This document shows positions 16,903-24,363 of a DNA stretch of 32,926 nucleotides, piece by piece. A program made the position numbers and the translations under genes. The stretch spans positions 1 to 32,926 of the forward strand of contig JAIPKB010000040.1 of assembly GCA_021733795.1 (NCBI GenBank), given 5' to 3'. Each line of letters starts with the position of its first letter. Position 1 is the stretch's first letter. Origin of the DNA: Akkermansiaceae bacterium (GTDB lineage: Bacteria > Verrucomicrobiota > Verrucomicrobiia > Verrucomicrobiales > Akkermansiaceae). The notes beneath the pieces were generated by a model. The model was not told the origin of the DNA. It did no database searches and saw only the letters and a program-made list of their open reading frames with translations.

Positions 16903-17661
16903 TTAATCAGGAGGCTGCTTGGCTGCGGCGCCGGCCCGCGTCCGGTCGCGATATTGCTTGGGGGTCATCCCGCGCAGGTCGCGGAACACATGGGTCATAT
17001 AACTCTGATCGCAGAAACCGCAGGCCGCCGCCACCTCGGCCAGTGGCTGGTCCGTCTCCAACAACAACTCGGCCGCCGCCTGCACCCGCACCTCCCGCAG
17101 CATCTCCACAAACGAACGGCCGGTCCGCTCCTTGAGCAACTGCGACAAATGCCCGGCGGAAACCCCCACATGCCGCGCGAGATCATCCCGCGAGAGATCA
17201 CGATCCAGGTGCCGGCGCAGGTAGTCCAGCGACGCCGTCACCAATACCGGCACATCGCACCGCTGCTGCCGCTCCATCGCCACGAAAATCCGCTCCAGCG
17301 TCCGCCGCAACCAGCCCGACAACGCCTCGTCGTCCTCGATTTCCGCCAGTTCCGCCAGATGGGCGAACCGCATCCCGAGGATCTCGGTTTGCGAAGCGCC
17401 CGCCTCCACCGCTGCCCGCGAAATCATCACCACCAGTTCCAGTAGCAGCCCCTTGAGCAACTCGTTGCGCTCTTCGCCCACGCTGTAGATATGCACCAGC
17501 AGGTGGTTTACCAACCGCACCGCCTCGCGCCGGTCCCCGGACCGGATCGCCGTCAGCAATGACGGCTCCTGATAGAGATAGAACTCGCGAATCCGGTCGA
17601 ACGGTGGCGCGTCGGCCATCGCCATCGGGGGAAACGTGTTTCTAACTGGAGGGTTGCCCAT
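16903..17661 (-). CDS. AraC-family regulator resembling the C-terminal part of PocR
   Basis: 252 residues from the ATG at 17661. The last 100 residues are a two-helix-turn-helix AraC domain (LSRDDLARHVGVSAGHLSQL; EVAAACGFCDQSYMTHVFRD; MTPKQYRDR). The preceding helical segment (VNHLLVHIYSVG; LELVVMISRAAVEAGASQTE) matches what follows the ligand domain in PocR-type regulators. The PocR sensory domain itself (about 170 residues) is missing, and there is no room for it, since purB ends 13 bases before the start. It probably controls the downstream DUF1638 and RACo-like genes. The effector is unknown. Confidence 0.85.
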   Translation of the reverse strand: MGNPPVRNTFPPMAMADAPPFDRIREFYLYQEPSLLTAIRSGDRREAVRLVNHLLVHIYSVGEERNELLKGLLLELVVMISRAAVEAGASQTEILGMRFAHLAELAEIEDDEALSGWLRRTLERIFVAMERQQRCDVPVLVTASLDYLRRHLDRDLSRDDLARHVGVSAGHLSQLLKERTGRSFVEMLREVRVQAAAELLLETDQPLAEVAAACGFCDQSYMTHVFRDLRGMTPKQYRDRTRAGAAAKQPPD

Positions 17662-17674
17662 GGTCTTGGAGATC

Positions 17675-19093
17675 CTAGAGAATTGAGCCCGGAGTGTAGG
17701 CGGCGGCCGCCGGGTGGGCCTCCTCCAGTTTCCGCACCGCTGCCGCAAAGGCGGCCGTCTGCTCACGTGCCGCACCGGCCTGCTGATGCCCGCGGGAAAC
17801 GATCCCGGTTAATTGGTCACGGCCCAGCCCCAGTCGGGAATCGCCGGCCAGGCGGTCGATCAGGTCATTGTGGCGCACCGTCCCCTCGCGCAGGGCCTTC
17901 ACGGTCGCCAGCGCGTGCTCCTTGATCGCCTGATGGGCGGTTTCCCTGCCGACCCCGGCCTTGACCGCCTCCATCAACATGGTGGTGGTCATTAAGAACG
18001 GCAGGTAGTGCGCGGTCTCGGCATCGATCACCGCCGGCCAGGCATCCATCTGCCGCAAGACCGTTAGAAAAGTCTCCCACAACCCGTCCATCGCGAAAAA
18101 CGCGTCCGGCAACATCACCCGCCGGACCACGGAACACGAGACATCGCCCTCGTTCCACTGGTCGCCCGCCAACCCGGCCGCCATCGCCAGATGGCCTTTC
18201 AAAATCACATGAAACCCGTTGATCCGCTCGCAGGAGCGGGAGTTCATCTTGTGCGGCATCGCGCTCGAACCGGTCTGTCCGGGAGCGAACCCCTCGCTCG
18301 CCGTCTCATGCCCGGCCATCAACCGCAGCGTCTTGCAAAACGACGAGGGGCCCGATGCCAGATCGACCAATGCCGAGACCACCCGCAAGTCCAGCGACCG
18401 CGGATAGACCTGCCCCACATTCTCCCATACCGCCGGCAGTCCCAGATGGGCCACCACCCGCCGTTCCAGCTCGGCCACCTTCCCCGCATCGCCGCCAAAC
18501 AACGAAAGTTGGTCCATCTGGGTGCCCACCGCGCCTTTCAGGCCGCGCCCGGCATAGCCTGCGATCACCCCGTTCAGCGCCGTCAGCGCCCCCAGGATTT
18601 CCTCGCCGAACATCGCCACCCGCTTGCCCAAGGTCGTCGGCTGCGCCGCCACATTGTGGGTCCGTGCGGTTAGCACCAGTTCGGCCCATTGCTCCGCCCG
18701 GCTCCGCATTCCGCCCAGCGCCGCCACCGACTTGTCCCGCACCAGTGCCAGCGATTTCCACACCTGCAACTGCTCCACGTTCTCGGTCAGATCACGGGAG
18801 GTCAGGCCCTTGTGAACGTGCTCGTGCCCGGCCAGATCGTTGAATTCCTCGATCCGCGCCTTCACATCGTGCCGGGTCACCCGCTCCCGCACCATGATCG
18901 AATCGGTGTCCACCTGGTGTTTCACCGCCTCGTAGGCGGTGATCGCCTCCGCCGGGACCGCCAGTCCCAGCTCGCGCTGCGCCTTCATTACGGCAATCCA
19001 GAATTCCCGTTCCAAAACAATCCGGCCCCCGGCGGACCAGATGGCCTGCATGGCGGGCGAGGCATAGCGTTCGGCGAGCACGTTGGAAATCAT
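17675..19093 (-). CDS. purB: adenylosuccinate lyase PurB
   Basis: 472 residues. It catalyses two fumarate-releasing steps of purine synthesis (SAICAR to AICAR, and adenylosuccinate to AMP). Family signatures are TSRDLTENVE, the T-H pair in LTARTHNVAAQPTTLGKR, and the fumarase-superfamily signature GQTGSSAMPHKMNSRSCERI, which has the variant ending also seen in actinobacterial PurB rather than the common KRNP form. The ATG at 19093 was chosen over one four codons upstream because a TTGCCA-N17-TATGCT promoter ends 7 bases before it. The 3' end lies 13 bases from the AraC-type gene, so purB and the three following genes may share a transcript. Confidence 0.93.
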   Translation of the reverse strand: MISNVLAERYASPAMQAIWSAGGRIVLEREFWIAVMKAQRELGLAVPAEAITAYEAVKHQVDTDSIMVRERVTRHDVKARIEEFNDLAGHEHVHKGLTSRDLTENVEQLQVWKSLALVRDKSVAALGGMRSRAEQWAELVLTARTHNVAAQPTTLGKRVAMFGEEILGALTALNGVIAGYAGRGLKGAVGTQMDQLSLFGGDAGKVAELERRVVAHLGLPAVWENVGQVYPRSLDLRVVSALVDLASGPSSFCKTLRLMAGHETASEGFAPGQTGSSAMPHKMNSRSCERINGFHVILKGHLAMAAGLAGDQWNEGDVSCSVVRRVMLPDAFFAMDGLWETFLTVLRQMDAWPAVIDAETAHYLPFLMTTTMLMEAVKAGVGRETAHQAIKEHALATVKALREGTVRHNDLIDRLAGDSRLGLGRDQLTGIVSRGHQQAGAAREQTAAFAAAVRKLEEAHPAAAAYTPGSIL

Positions 19094-19100
19094 GCGGCCG

Positions 19101-19129
19101 AGCATAAGCCTCCCCGGCAGGCTTGGCAA
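19101..19129 (-). promoter_or_regulatory. purB promoter, apparently leaderless
   Basis: Minus strand: TTGCCA (19124-19129, 5 of 6 matches), a 17-base spacer, TATGCT (19101-19106, 4 of 6), then 7 bases to the purB ATG at 19093. The predicted transcription start coincides with the start codon. Confidence 0.55.
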
Positions 19130-19368
19130 GCGCGGTCGTGCATGCCGCAACAAGAGACTCACTGCCAACCGACACTCGCCCCGGGCAACGGGCACCCCAC
19201 CACCCAATCCATTGGAAAGCTCGCCTCCGCTAGCAAAATACAAAATTTCTCTTGACGCAGTGACCCTTTCAACCGTAGTTCCCACGGCCCACGTGTTCAC
19301 GCGGGGGCCCTATGATGGGTGAGTTGTCTCCACATCCCGGCACCCGCGTTTCCACTTCAAGATCCAAG

Positions 19369-21393
19369 ATGACCTTTCCTTCCGCTCCCAATACCGACTC
19401 CACACCTCTCCCAGACCAAGAATCCTCGATCCTGCCGGACCTCACCTCACCGCCACCACCGGCCCCCCACCACCAACCCAACCTCGAAATCGACGCCATG
19501 GAACCGCCCTCATCGGGATCAGCCTCATCGAAGTCATCCCCGCCAGCCGCCGCCAAAAATACCAAGGCCGCCAAACCCAAGCCGGCTCCCGCGAAAACCA
19601 AACCGGCTGCCAGCAAGCCCGCTCCCGCGAAAGCCAAACCGGTCGCCGCCAGGTCCGCTGCTACGAAGGCGAAACCGGCACCCGCCAAACCGGCCGCAGG
19701 CAAAACCAAACCGGCCGTGGCCAAATCCGTGGGCAAATCCGCCCCTGCGCTGGCCAAGGATACCAACAAGGACGGCACCGCCAAACGCCGCATCGACACC
19801 CCGGAAATCCAGGAGAAAATCCGCGACCTCATCAAACTCGCCAAGGAGCAGGAGTATCTCACCTACGACGACATCAACGAGATCCTCCCCAACGACCTCG
19901 TCAACCCGGAAGACGTCGAGGCCATCATGGAGCGCCTCCGCCAAATGGAGTTCGATGTCATCGACGCCTCGGAGGTGGACCGCTACAAGGACCGCAAACG
20001 CGACGAGTCCGACGGGGATGACGAGAAGGACGACCAGAAACTCGACATCCTCGACGACCCGGTCAGGATGTATCTCAAACAAATGGGCCAGGTCGCCCTG
20101 CTCACCCGCGAGCAGGAAGTCGAAATCTCCAAACGCATCGAAGACGCCGAAAACGAAGTCGCCCGCCACCTCAACCTCTTCGGCTTCGTCGCCGATTCCT
20201 ATCTCGAACTGGCCGACAAACTCGTCAAGGGCAAGGAACGTTTCGACCGCGTGATTCTCGACAAGAAAATCGAGTCCCGCGAACGCTACATGAAGAGCCT
20301 GCCCAAGCTCTGCGACCAACTCAGGCAACTCCACCGCGAGAATGACGAGGCTTTCCGCCACCTGGCCGCCAGATCCCCGCGCGGCCGCAAAAAACTCGAA
20401 GAGGAGTTCGAGAAAAACCTCCAGACCCTCAACCGCCACCTCACCCGCTTCTATTACAAACAGAAAGTCGTCGAGGATTTTTGCGAACAAGTGGACGACT
20501 ACCAACAGCGGTTCTGGAAATACTCCCGCAAGGTCGAGGCGGACCCCAGCGACAAGGAGTTCGTCACCAAGCTCCGCGAAATCCAACAACGCTCCTGGCA
20601 CAGCACCGAGTCCTTCAACGCGGCCTACAAACTCCTCCGCCACTGGCTCAAGGAAGCGCTCAAGGCGAAAACCGAAATGGTCGAGGCCAACCTCCGCCTG
20701 GTCATCTCCATTGCCAAAAAATACACCAACCGCGGCCTGTCGTTCCTCGACCTCATCCAGGAAGGCAACATGGGCCTGATGAAGGCGGTCGAGAAATTCG
20801 AATACCGCCGCGGCTACAAGTTCTCCACCTATGCCACCTGGTGGATCCGCCAGGCCATCACCCGCTCCATCGCCGACCAAGCCCGCACCATCCGCATCCC
20901 GGTCCACATGATCGAGACCATCAACAAGCTGATGCGCGTGCAGAAACAACTCGTCCAGGAATACGGCCGCGAACCGTCCCCGGAGGAAATCGCCGATGAA
21001 ATCCACCTTTCCGTCGAGCGCGTTCGTGCCGTCCTCAAGATGGCCCAGCAACCGATCTCCCTCCAGGCCCCCGTCGGCGATTCCGACGACACCTCGTTTG
21101 GCGATTTCATCGAGGACAAGGCGGCCGAAAACCCGATGGAGGAAGCCGGTTTCTCGATGCTCAAGGACAAGATCAAGGACGTGCTGGACACCCTGACCGA
21201 GCGCGAACGCGAGGTCCTCGAGCAGCGCTTCGGCCTCAAGGACGGCTACAGCCGCACCCTCGAAGAAGTCGGCCGCCAGTTCCAGGTCACCCGCGAGCGG
21301 ATCCGCCAGATCGAGGCCAAGGCCCTCCGCAAAATGCGCCACCCCACCCGCATCCGCAAACTCGAAGGCTTCATCGAGCTGCCCAACGCGTGA
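19369..21393 (+). CDS. rpoD: primary sigma factor RpoD with Lys/Ala/Pro-rich N-terminal extension
   Basis: 674 residues from the ATG at 19369. It directs RNA polymerase to housekeeping promoters. An N-terminal low-complexity tract rich in Lys, Ala and Pro (about residues 59-131, repeated [10 protein letters not shown] units) precedes region 1.1. Then come region 1.2 ([18 protein letters not shown]), a large non-conserved region, region 2 ([20 protein letters not shown], then [13 protein letters not shown]), region 3, and region 4 with the recognition helix ([20 protein letters not shown]). Alternative ATGs are at 19312 and 19498. A TATGAT hexamer at 19311-19316 argues against 19312. The tract resembles histone H1 tails and may bind nucleic acid (inference). 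Confidence 0.95.
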   Translation: MTFPSAPNTDSTPLPDQESSILPDLTSPPPPAPHHQPNLEIDAMEPPSSGSASSKSSPPAAAKNTKAAKPKPAPAKTKPAASKPAPAKAKPVAARSAATKAKPAPAKPAAGKTKPAVAKSVGKSAPALAKDTNKDGTAKRRIDTPEIQEKIRDLIKLAKEQEYLTYDDINEILPNDLVNPEDVEAIMERLRQMEFDVIDASEVDRYKDRKRDESDGDDEKDDQKLDILDDPVRMYLKQMGQVALLTREQEVEISKRIEDAENEVARHLNLFGFVADSYLELADKLVKGKERFDRVILDKKIESRERYMKSLPKLCDQLRQLHRENDEAFRHLAARSPRGRKKLEEEFEKNLQTLNRHLTRFYYKQKVVEDFCEQVDDYQQRFWKYSRKVEADPSDKEFVTKLREIQQRSWHSTESFNAAYKLLRHWLKEALKAKTEMVEANLRLVISIAKKYTNRGLSFLDLIQEGNMGLMKAVEKFEYRRGYKFSTYATWWIRQAITRSIADQARTIRIPVHMIETINKLMRVQKQLVQEYGREPSPEEIADEIHLSVERVRAVLKMAQQPISLQAPVGDSDDTSFGDFIEDKAAENPMEEAGFSMLKDKIKDVLDTLTEREREVLEQRFGLKDGYSRTLEEVGRQFQVTRERIRQIEAKALRKMRHPTRIRKLEGFIELPNA

Positions 21394-21406
21394 CCGGCAC
21401 CTGCCG

Positions 21407-21462
21407 GGTCGGAAGGTCGGAAGGTCGGAAGGTCGGAAGGTCGGAAGGTCGGAAGGTCGGAG
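21407..21462. repeat. 8-bp tandem repeat array (GGTCGGAA)
   Basis: Six exact copies of GGTCGGAA (21407-21454) and a seventh ending in G instead of A (21455-21462). The array starts 14 bases after the rpoD stop codon. It is not CRISPR: there are no spacers. A partly complementary 7-bp array lies at 21587-21613. Confidence 0.9.
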
Positions 21463-21502
21463 GTTCGGGCGGCGTCTCGACTGTGGCTGGCGCGTTTGGT
21501 GG

Positions 21503-21548
21503 CTGGCGCGGCCCGCGCCAGGCCGTTTACCGGGGCGGCTCGCCCCGG
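21503..21548. other. two consecutive GC-rich perfect hairpins
   Basis: Stem one is CTGGCGCGG (21503-21511) with CCGCGCCAG (21513-21521) across one base. Stem two is CCGGGGCG (21530-21537) with CGCCCCGG (21541-21548) across three bases. They lie between the two tandem arrays, after rpoD and before the Hsp33-like gene. No T-run follows, so they are not classical intrinsic terminators; an end-of-transcript or REP-like element is possible. Confidence 0.6.
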
Positions 21549-21586
21549 TCACAATGCTTGACAAACAAACCACCGCGCCTCCTCAT

Positions 21587-21613
21587 GACCTTCGACCTTC
21601 GACCTTCTGACCT
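21587..21613. repeat. 7-bp tandem array (GACCTTC), complementary to the array at 21407
   Basis: GACCTTC occurs three times in a row (21587-21607), then TGACCTTCG. Its complement GAAGGTC is contained in the 8-bp unit of the upstream array, so the two arrays could pair over about 125 bases. It ends about ten bases before the ATG of the Hsp33-like gene. Confidence 0.8.
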
Positions 21614-21622
21614 TCGCCCCCC

Positions 21623-22432
21623 ATGATCCCCATCCAGTCCATCTTCGTCCGCCACCGCAACGCCCTCCTGCTGCGCGGGCAGTTCACGGACATTTACCTC
21701 GACTATTACCTTCACCTCAAGGACCACGGTCTGCGCCCCCCGGCCGCGCTCGACCAGATGCTCAAGGACGCGCTGGCCGTCCTCGCCCTTCATCTAACGG
21801 CCCGCCCCTGGGCGGAGACCACCGCCTGGACGGTCAACCTCCGCGCCCCGCGCATCAATCTTTTTGTCACCGGTTCCCCGCTCACCGAGGCCATCACCGG
21901 CCGCATTTTCACCGAAGACATCCGCGAGCCCGACCGCAACTTCTTCTACGCCCAAACCACCACTCCCACCAGCAACGAGCCCCGGCTCTCGACCATGGAG
22001 GTGGACGATGCCGACCCCCTTGCCTGGATCAGCCGTTTCTACGAGCAGTCCGAGCAGCGCCCGGCCCGTTGTTTCCGGCTCCCGGATGAGCACTTCGTCC
22101 TCATCGCCGCCCAACCTGACTGCGATCTGGCCTGGCTCGAATCGCTCGATGAGGACGCAGTCGCCGCCATTCTGACCACTGAGGAAACCACGCTCCTCGA
22201 GACCCGCAAGTTCCGCTTCCACTGCGGCTGCAACCTCGAGCGCATCCTTCCCATCCTCGGCGGCTGGAAGAACCGCCTCGACGAACTCTTCCACGATGCC
22301 GCGGAAATCACCATCCAATGCCCCCGCTGCGCCGCCAGCTACCTTGTTGCCCGCGAGCAGTTGGAAACAACGGACCCGCCCCCGGATGCCCCCGCACCTC
22401 CGGAGCCGCCAAGGTCACGCAAGGCGGAGTGA
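21623..22432 (+). CDS. hslO: Hsp33-like redox-regulated chaperone
   Basis: 269 residues, cytoplasmic. Hsp33 is a holdase that unfolds and becomes active when its zinc-binding cysteines are oxidised. The four cysteines are in the expected C-terminal pattern, C201 and C203 (HCGCNLERI) and C233 and C236 (QCPRCAAS), with the usual 29-residue separation. The N-terminal domain (LRGQFTDIYLDYYLHL; WTVNLRAPRINLFVTGSPLT) is divergent from the E. coli protein, and the protein is slightly shorter than the usual 290 residues. A membrane-protein gene follows 30 bases downstream. A second copy of residues 61 to about 250 is encoded at 25633-26201, with about 95% nucleotide identity by eye. Confidence 0.85.
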   Translation: MIPIQSIFVRHRNALLLRGQFTDIYLDYYLHLKDHGLRPPAALDQMLKDALAVLALHLTARPWAETTAWTVNLRAPRINLFVTGSPLTEAITGRIFTEDIREPDRNFFYAQTTTPTSNEPRLSTMEVDDADPLAWISRFYEQSEQRPARCFRLPDEHFVLIAAQPDCDLAWLESLDEDAVAAILTTEETTLLETRKFRFHCGCNLERILPILGGWKNRLDELFHDAAEITIQCPRCAASYLVAREQLETTDPPPDAPAPPEPPRSRKAE

Positions 22433-22462
22433 GTTGGCGCGCTCTCGATATGTTTTCTACCA

Positions 22463-22921
22463 ATGATGGGCATGGGTGGGCGGGCCGGAGGGAGCGGTCA
22501 TCGGGGGGCGGATGCCGCAGCGTTGGTGATGGTGCCGCTGATGTTCGGGTTGATCATGGTGGTGGGTGTGGCGTTCGGGTTGTTGATCAAGCCGCTGATG
22601 CTCCGGGCCGGGCTGCTCCAGGATTTCTCCAAGGCATTCGACTTCGGTTGGGCGATGCGGTTTCTGAAATATACCTGGCTGGAATGCGTGTTGGCCTCAC
22701 TGTTCCTGTGGGTCGCCTCGATGGCGCTCGCGCTGGTGGGGTTGATGGCGTTGTGCATCGGGATCTATTTCATCAGCGGGCCGATCTACTTCGCGATGGC
22801 CCATCTGGACCGCCAGCTTTACCTGCTGTTCCTCGAACGCGGCGGCGACGCGCTCACCCTGAGCCCCAAACTCCGCGATGGTCCACCGCAGCTGCCAACC
22901 CTGGAATTGCCGGGTGAGTAA
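22463..22921 (+). CDS. membrane protein, DUF4013-like C-terminal half
   Basis: 152 residues with two strong hydrophobic blocks: about 20-45 (AALVMVPLMFGLIMVVGVAF) and about 74-112 (CVLASLFLWVASMALALVGL, then ALCIGIYFISGPIYFAMA). A conserved-looking segment DFSKAFDFGWAMRFLKYTW lies between them, and the tail is hydrophilic. The FDFGWAMRFLK element and C-terminal helices resemble DUF4013 proteins, which normally have a further N-terminal half, so the gene may be 5'-shortened. It starts 30 bases after the Hsp33-like gene. The last 45 residues recur at 26211-26351. Confidence 0.6.
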   Translation: MMGMGGRAGGSGHRGADAAALVMVPLMFGLIMVVGVAFGLLIKPLMLRAGLLQDFSKAFDFGWAMRFLKYTWLECVLASLFLWVASMALALVGLMALCIGIYFISGPIYFAMAHLDRQLYLLFLERGGDALTLSPKLRDGPPQLPTLELPGE

Positions 22922-22947
22922 TTTTTCCCTGTGTAATTTTTCCCTGT
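22918..22947. repeat. perfect 15-bp tandem duplication at a gene end
   Basis: GTAATTTTTCCCTGT occurs at 22918-22932 and again at 22933-22947. The first copy contains the stop codon of the membrane-protein gene. The corresponding place in the second gene copy (26348 onward) lacks the duplication, so it arose after the two copies diverged or in only one lineage. Confidence 0.8.
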
Positions 22948-22966
22948 TGCAAACGACTCAAACGCA

Positions 22967-23131
22967 GTGCATGTTCCGTTCTATGGGAAGCCCCCACTTG
23001 GTTTGAAAAGTGTCAGGGCCATCGCGTTGGCGGTGACTGACGAAGCCCGCGCGATTGAGTTTTACGGCAAAACACTCGTCATCTCCCCAATGCTGTTTTC
23101 GGCCTCGCCACCCTCTCCTGAACCTGCGTAA
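22967..23131 (+). pseudogene. VOC/glyoxalase-fold gene remnant, interrupted
   Basis: From a GTG at 22967 the frame reads VHVPFYGKPPLGLKS, then VRAIALAVTDEARAIEFYGK and TL. This looks like the first beta-strand and helix of a VOC (glyoxalase/bleomycin-resistance) domain, where GF or similar should follow. Instead the frame enters the 22-bp repeat at 23074, continues as unrelated sequence and stops at 23129-23131. Only about 37 codons of the original gene survive. The break coincides with the left copy of the repeat bracketing the methyltransferase module. Confidence 0.55.
23074..23095. repeat. 22-bp direct repeat, left copy (brackets the R-M module)
   Basis: The 22 bases from 23074 to 23095, beginning ACTCGTCATC and ending CCAATGCTG, recur without mismatch at 25527-25548. 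The match does not extend beyond these ends. Between the copies lie the methyltransferase and DUF4928 genes and their flanking sequence. Confidence 0.9.
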
Positions 23132-23187
23132 ATGGGCCCGTCGCCGATGCCCATTCTAATTCAATATTTCACCCGCACACTTTTCCA

Positions 23188-23216
23188 TTGACATTTTTCT
23201 CTAAAACTGTTCAAAA
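23188..23216 (+). promoter_or_regulatory. possible methyltransferase promoter
   Basis: TTGACA (23188-23193), a 17-base spacer, TCAAAA (23211-23216, 3 of 6 matches), then 6 bases to the ATG at 23223. The surrounding 60 bases are much more AT-rich than the neighbourhood. As for purB and the antitoxins, the layout implies a leaderless mRNA. Confidence 0.4.
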
Positions 23217-23222
23217 GAACCC

Positions 23223-24341
23223 ATGACCGCACGCCTTCCAACCTTCGTCGATTTCTTTGCCGGCAGTGGCCTTGTCACCCAAGGAGCCAAGCACGCCTGC
23301 ATTCCCGTCTGGTCGAACGACATTTGCCCGAAGAAGGCCGCCATTTACACCGCCAACCACGGAAACGATCATTTCCACCTCGGCTCCATAGAGAAGGTCA
23401 GCGGAACCTCCATTCCCCAAGGCGACATCGTCTGGGCCAGCTTCCCCTGCCAGGACCTCTCCCTCGCCGGAAAAATGGGTGGCCTCGCCGCTTCCCGCAG
23501 CGGCCTCTTCTGGGAATGGCTCCGCGTCCTCGACGAAATGCCCGTCAAACCCTCCGTCATAGCCCTCGAAAATGTCGTCGGTCTCCTTGCCGCCAATGGC
23601 GGCGGGGATTTCCGCCTCCTCTACCAGGCACTCCGCGACCGCTCCTACAAAGTCGGCCCCATGCTGCTTGACGCCCGACTCTGGGTTCCGCAGTCTCGAC
23701 CCCGCGTCTTCGTCGTCGCCGCTCAGGATCACATCGACACCACCGCCCTCGACGACCACGGACCCAATTGGCTGCACCCTGACGCCGTCCTCAAAGCCAT
23801 CGCCCCGCTCGATGACATCGTCTTCTGGGCCATGCCCCGCCCCCAAAAGCGCCCCAAGACTCTCACAGATCTCATCGATTGGGACGCTCCCGTCTTCAAC
23901 GACGAGCGTGCTGCCGCCCTGATTTCCCTCACCGCCGCCAAACACCGGGAACTTCTCGACAAGCTCCCTCCCAACCGCCGCGCCGCCTTCCCCGGTTATC
24001 GCCGCACCCGCCAAGGCAAGCAAGTTCTCGAACTCCGCTTCGACGACCTCTCCGGTTGCCTCCGCACCGCCGAGGGGGGTAGCAGTTGCCAATTCATCCT
24101 CCTCCACGCCGCCGGAGAATGGAAGGCCCGCAAAATCACCTCCCGCGAGGCCGCTCTCCTCATGGGAGCTCCTCGCTCTTACAAGCTCTCCTTCTCCTAC
24201 AACGAGTCCTACAACGCCATGGGCGACGCCGTCGTCGTCCCCGTCGTCAAGCACCTCGTCGATCACCTGCTCGTCCCTCTTTCCCAAGCCCATGCCAAAC
24301 GAACTCCCAAAGCAGTTTCAAGAGTTCGCCTTAGCGCCTGA
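23223..24341 (+). CDS. DNA (cytosine-5-)-methyltransferase
   Basis: 372 residues. It transfers a methyl group from S-adenosylmethionine to carbon 5 of cytosine in a specific DNA site. The ordered motifs are all visible: I (VDFFAGSG, 9-16), IV with catalytic Cys76 (SFPCQDLS), VI (ENV, E116), VIII (QSRPRVFVVA), the motif near the end of the target-recognition region (GCLRTAEGGSSCQ) and X (YNAMGDAVVVPVVKHL). The target region between VIII and the last motifs is short. The DUF4928 gene follows 22 bases downstream on the same strand, so the two form one operon. The recognition sequence cannot be read from the protein. Confidence 0.95.
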   Translation: MTARLPTFVDFFAGSGLVTQGAKHACIPVWSNDICPKKAAIYTANHGNDHFHLGSIEKVSGTSIPQGDIVWASFPCQDLSLAGKMGGLAASRSGLFWEWLRVLDEMPVKPSVIALENVVGLLAANGGGDFRLLYQALRDRSYKVGPMLLDARLWVPQSRPRVFVVAAQDHIDTTALDDHGPNWLHPDAVLKAIAPLDDIVFWAMPRPQKRPKTLTDLIDWDAPVFNDERAAALISLTAAKHRELLDKLPPNRRAAFPGYRRTRQGKQVLELRFDDLSGCLRTAEGGSSCQFILLHAAGEWKARKITSREAALLMGAPRSYKLSFSYNESYNAMGDAVVVPVVKHLVDHLLVPLSQAHAKRTPKAVSRVRLSA

Positions 24342-24363
24342 TTAGGATACCCCCGCGTAAGCC

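Noticed and set aside
21407..21462. Possible CRISPR array
   Set aside because: Units are 8 bases with no spacers, and no cas gene is near.
21503..21548. Intrinsic terminator for rpoD
   Set aside because: The stems are strong but no T-run follows, so it is recorded only as a hairpin element.
19534..21573. 679-codon open frame antisense to rpoD
   Set aside because: It mirrors the conserved rpoD frame; its Glu/Val/Gly/Phe-rich composition is what the reverse strand of a GC-rich gene gives, and no domain is recognisable.
23211..24293. 360-codon open frame antisense to the methyltransferase
   Set aside because: All C5-methyltransferase motifs are on the plus strand; the antisense frame is a shadow.
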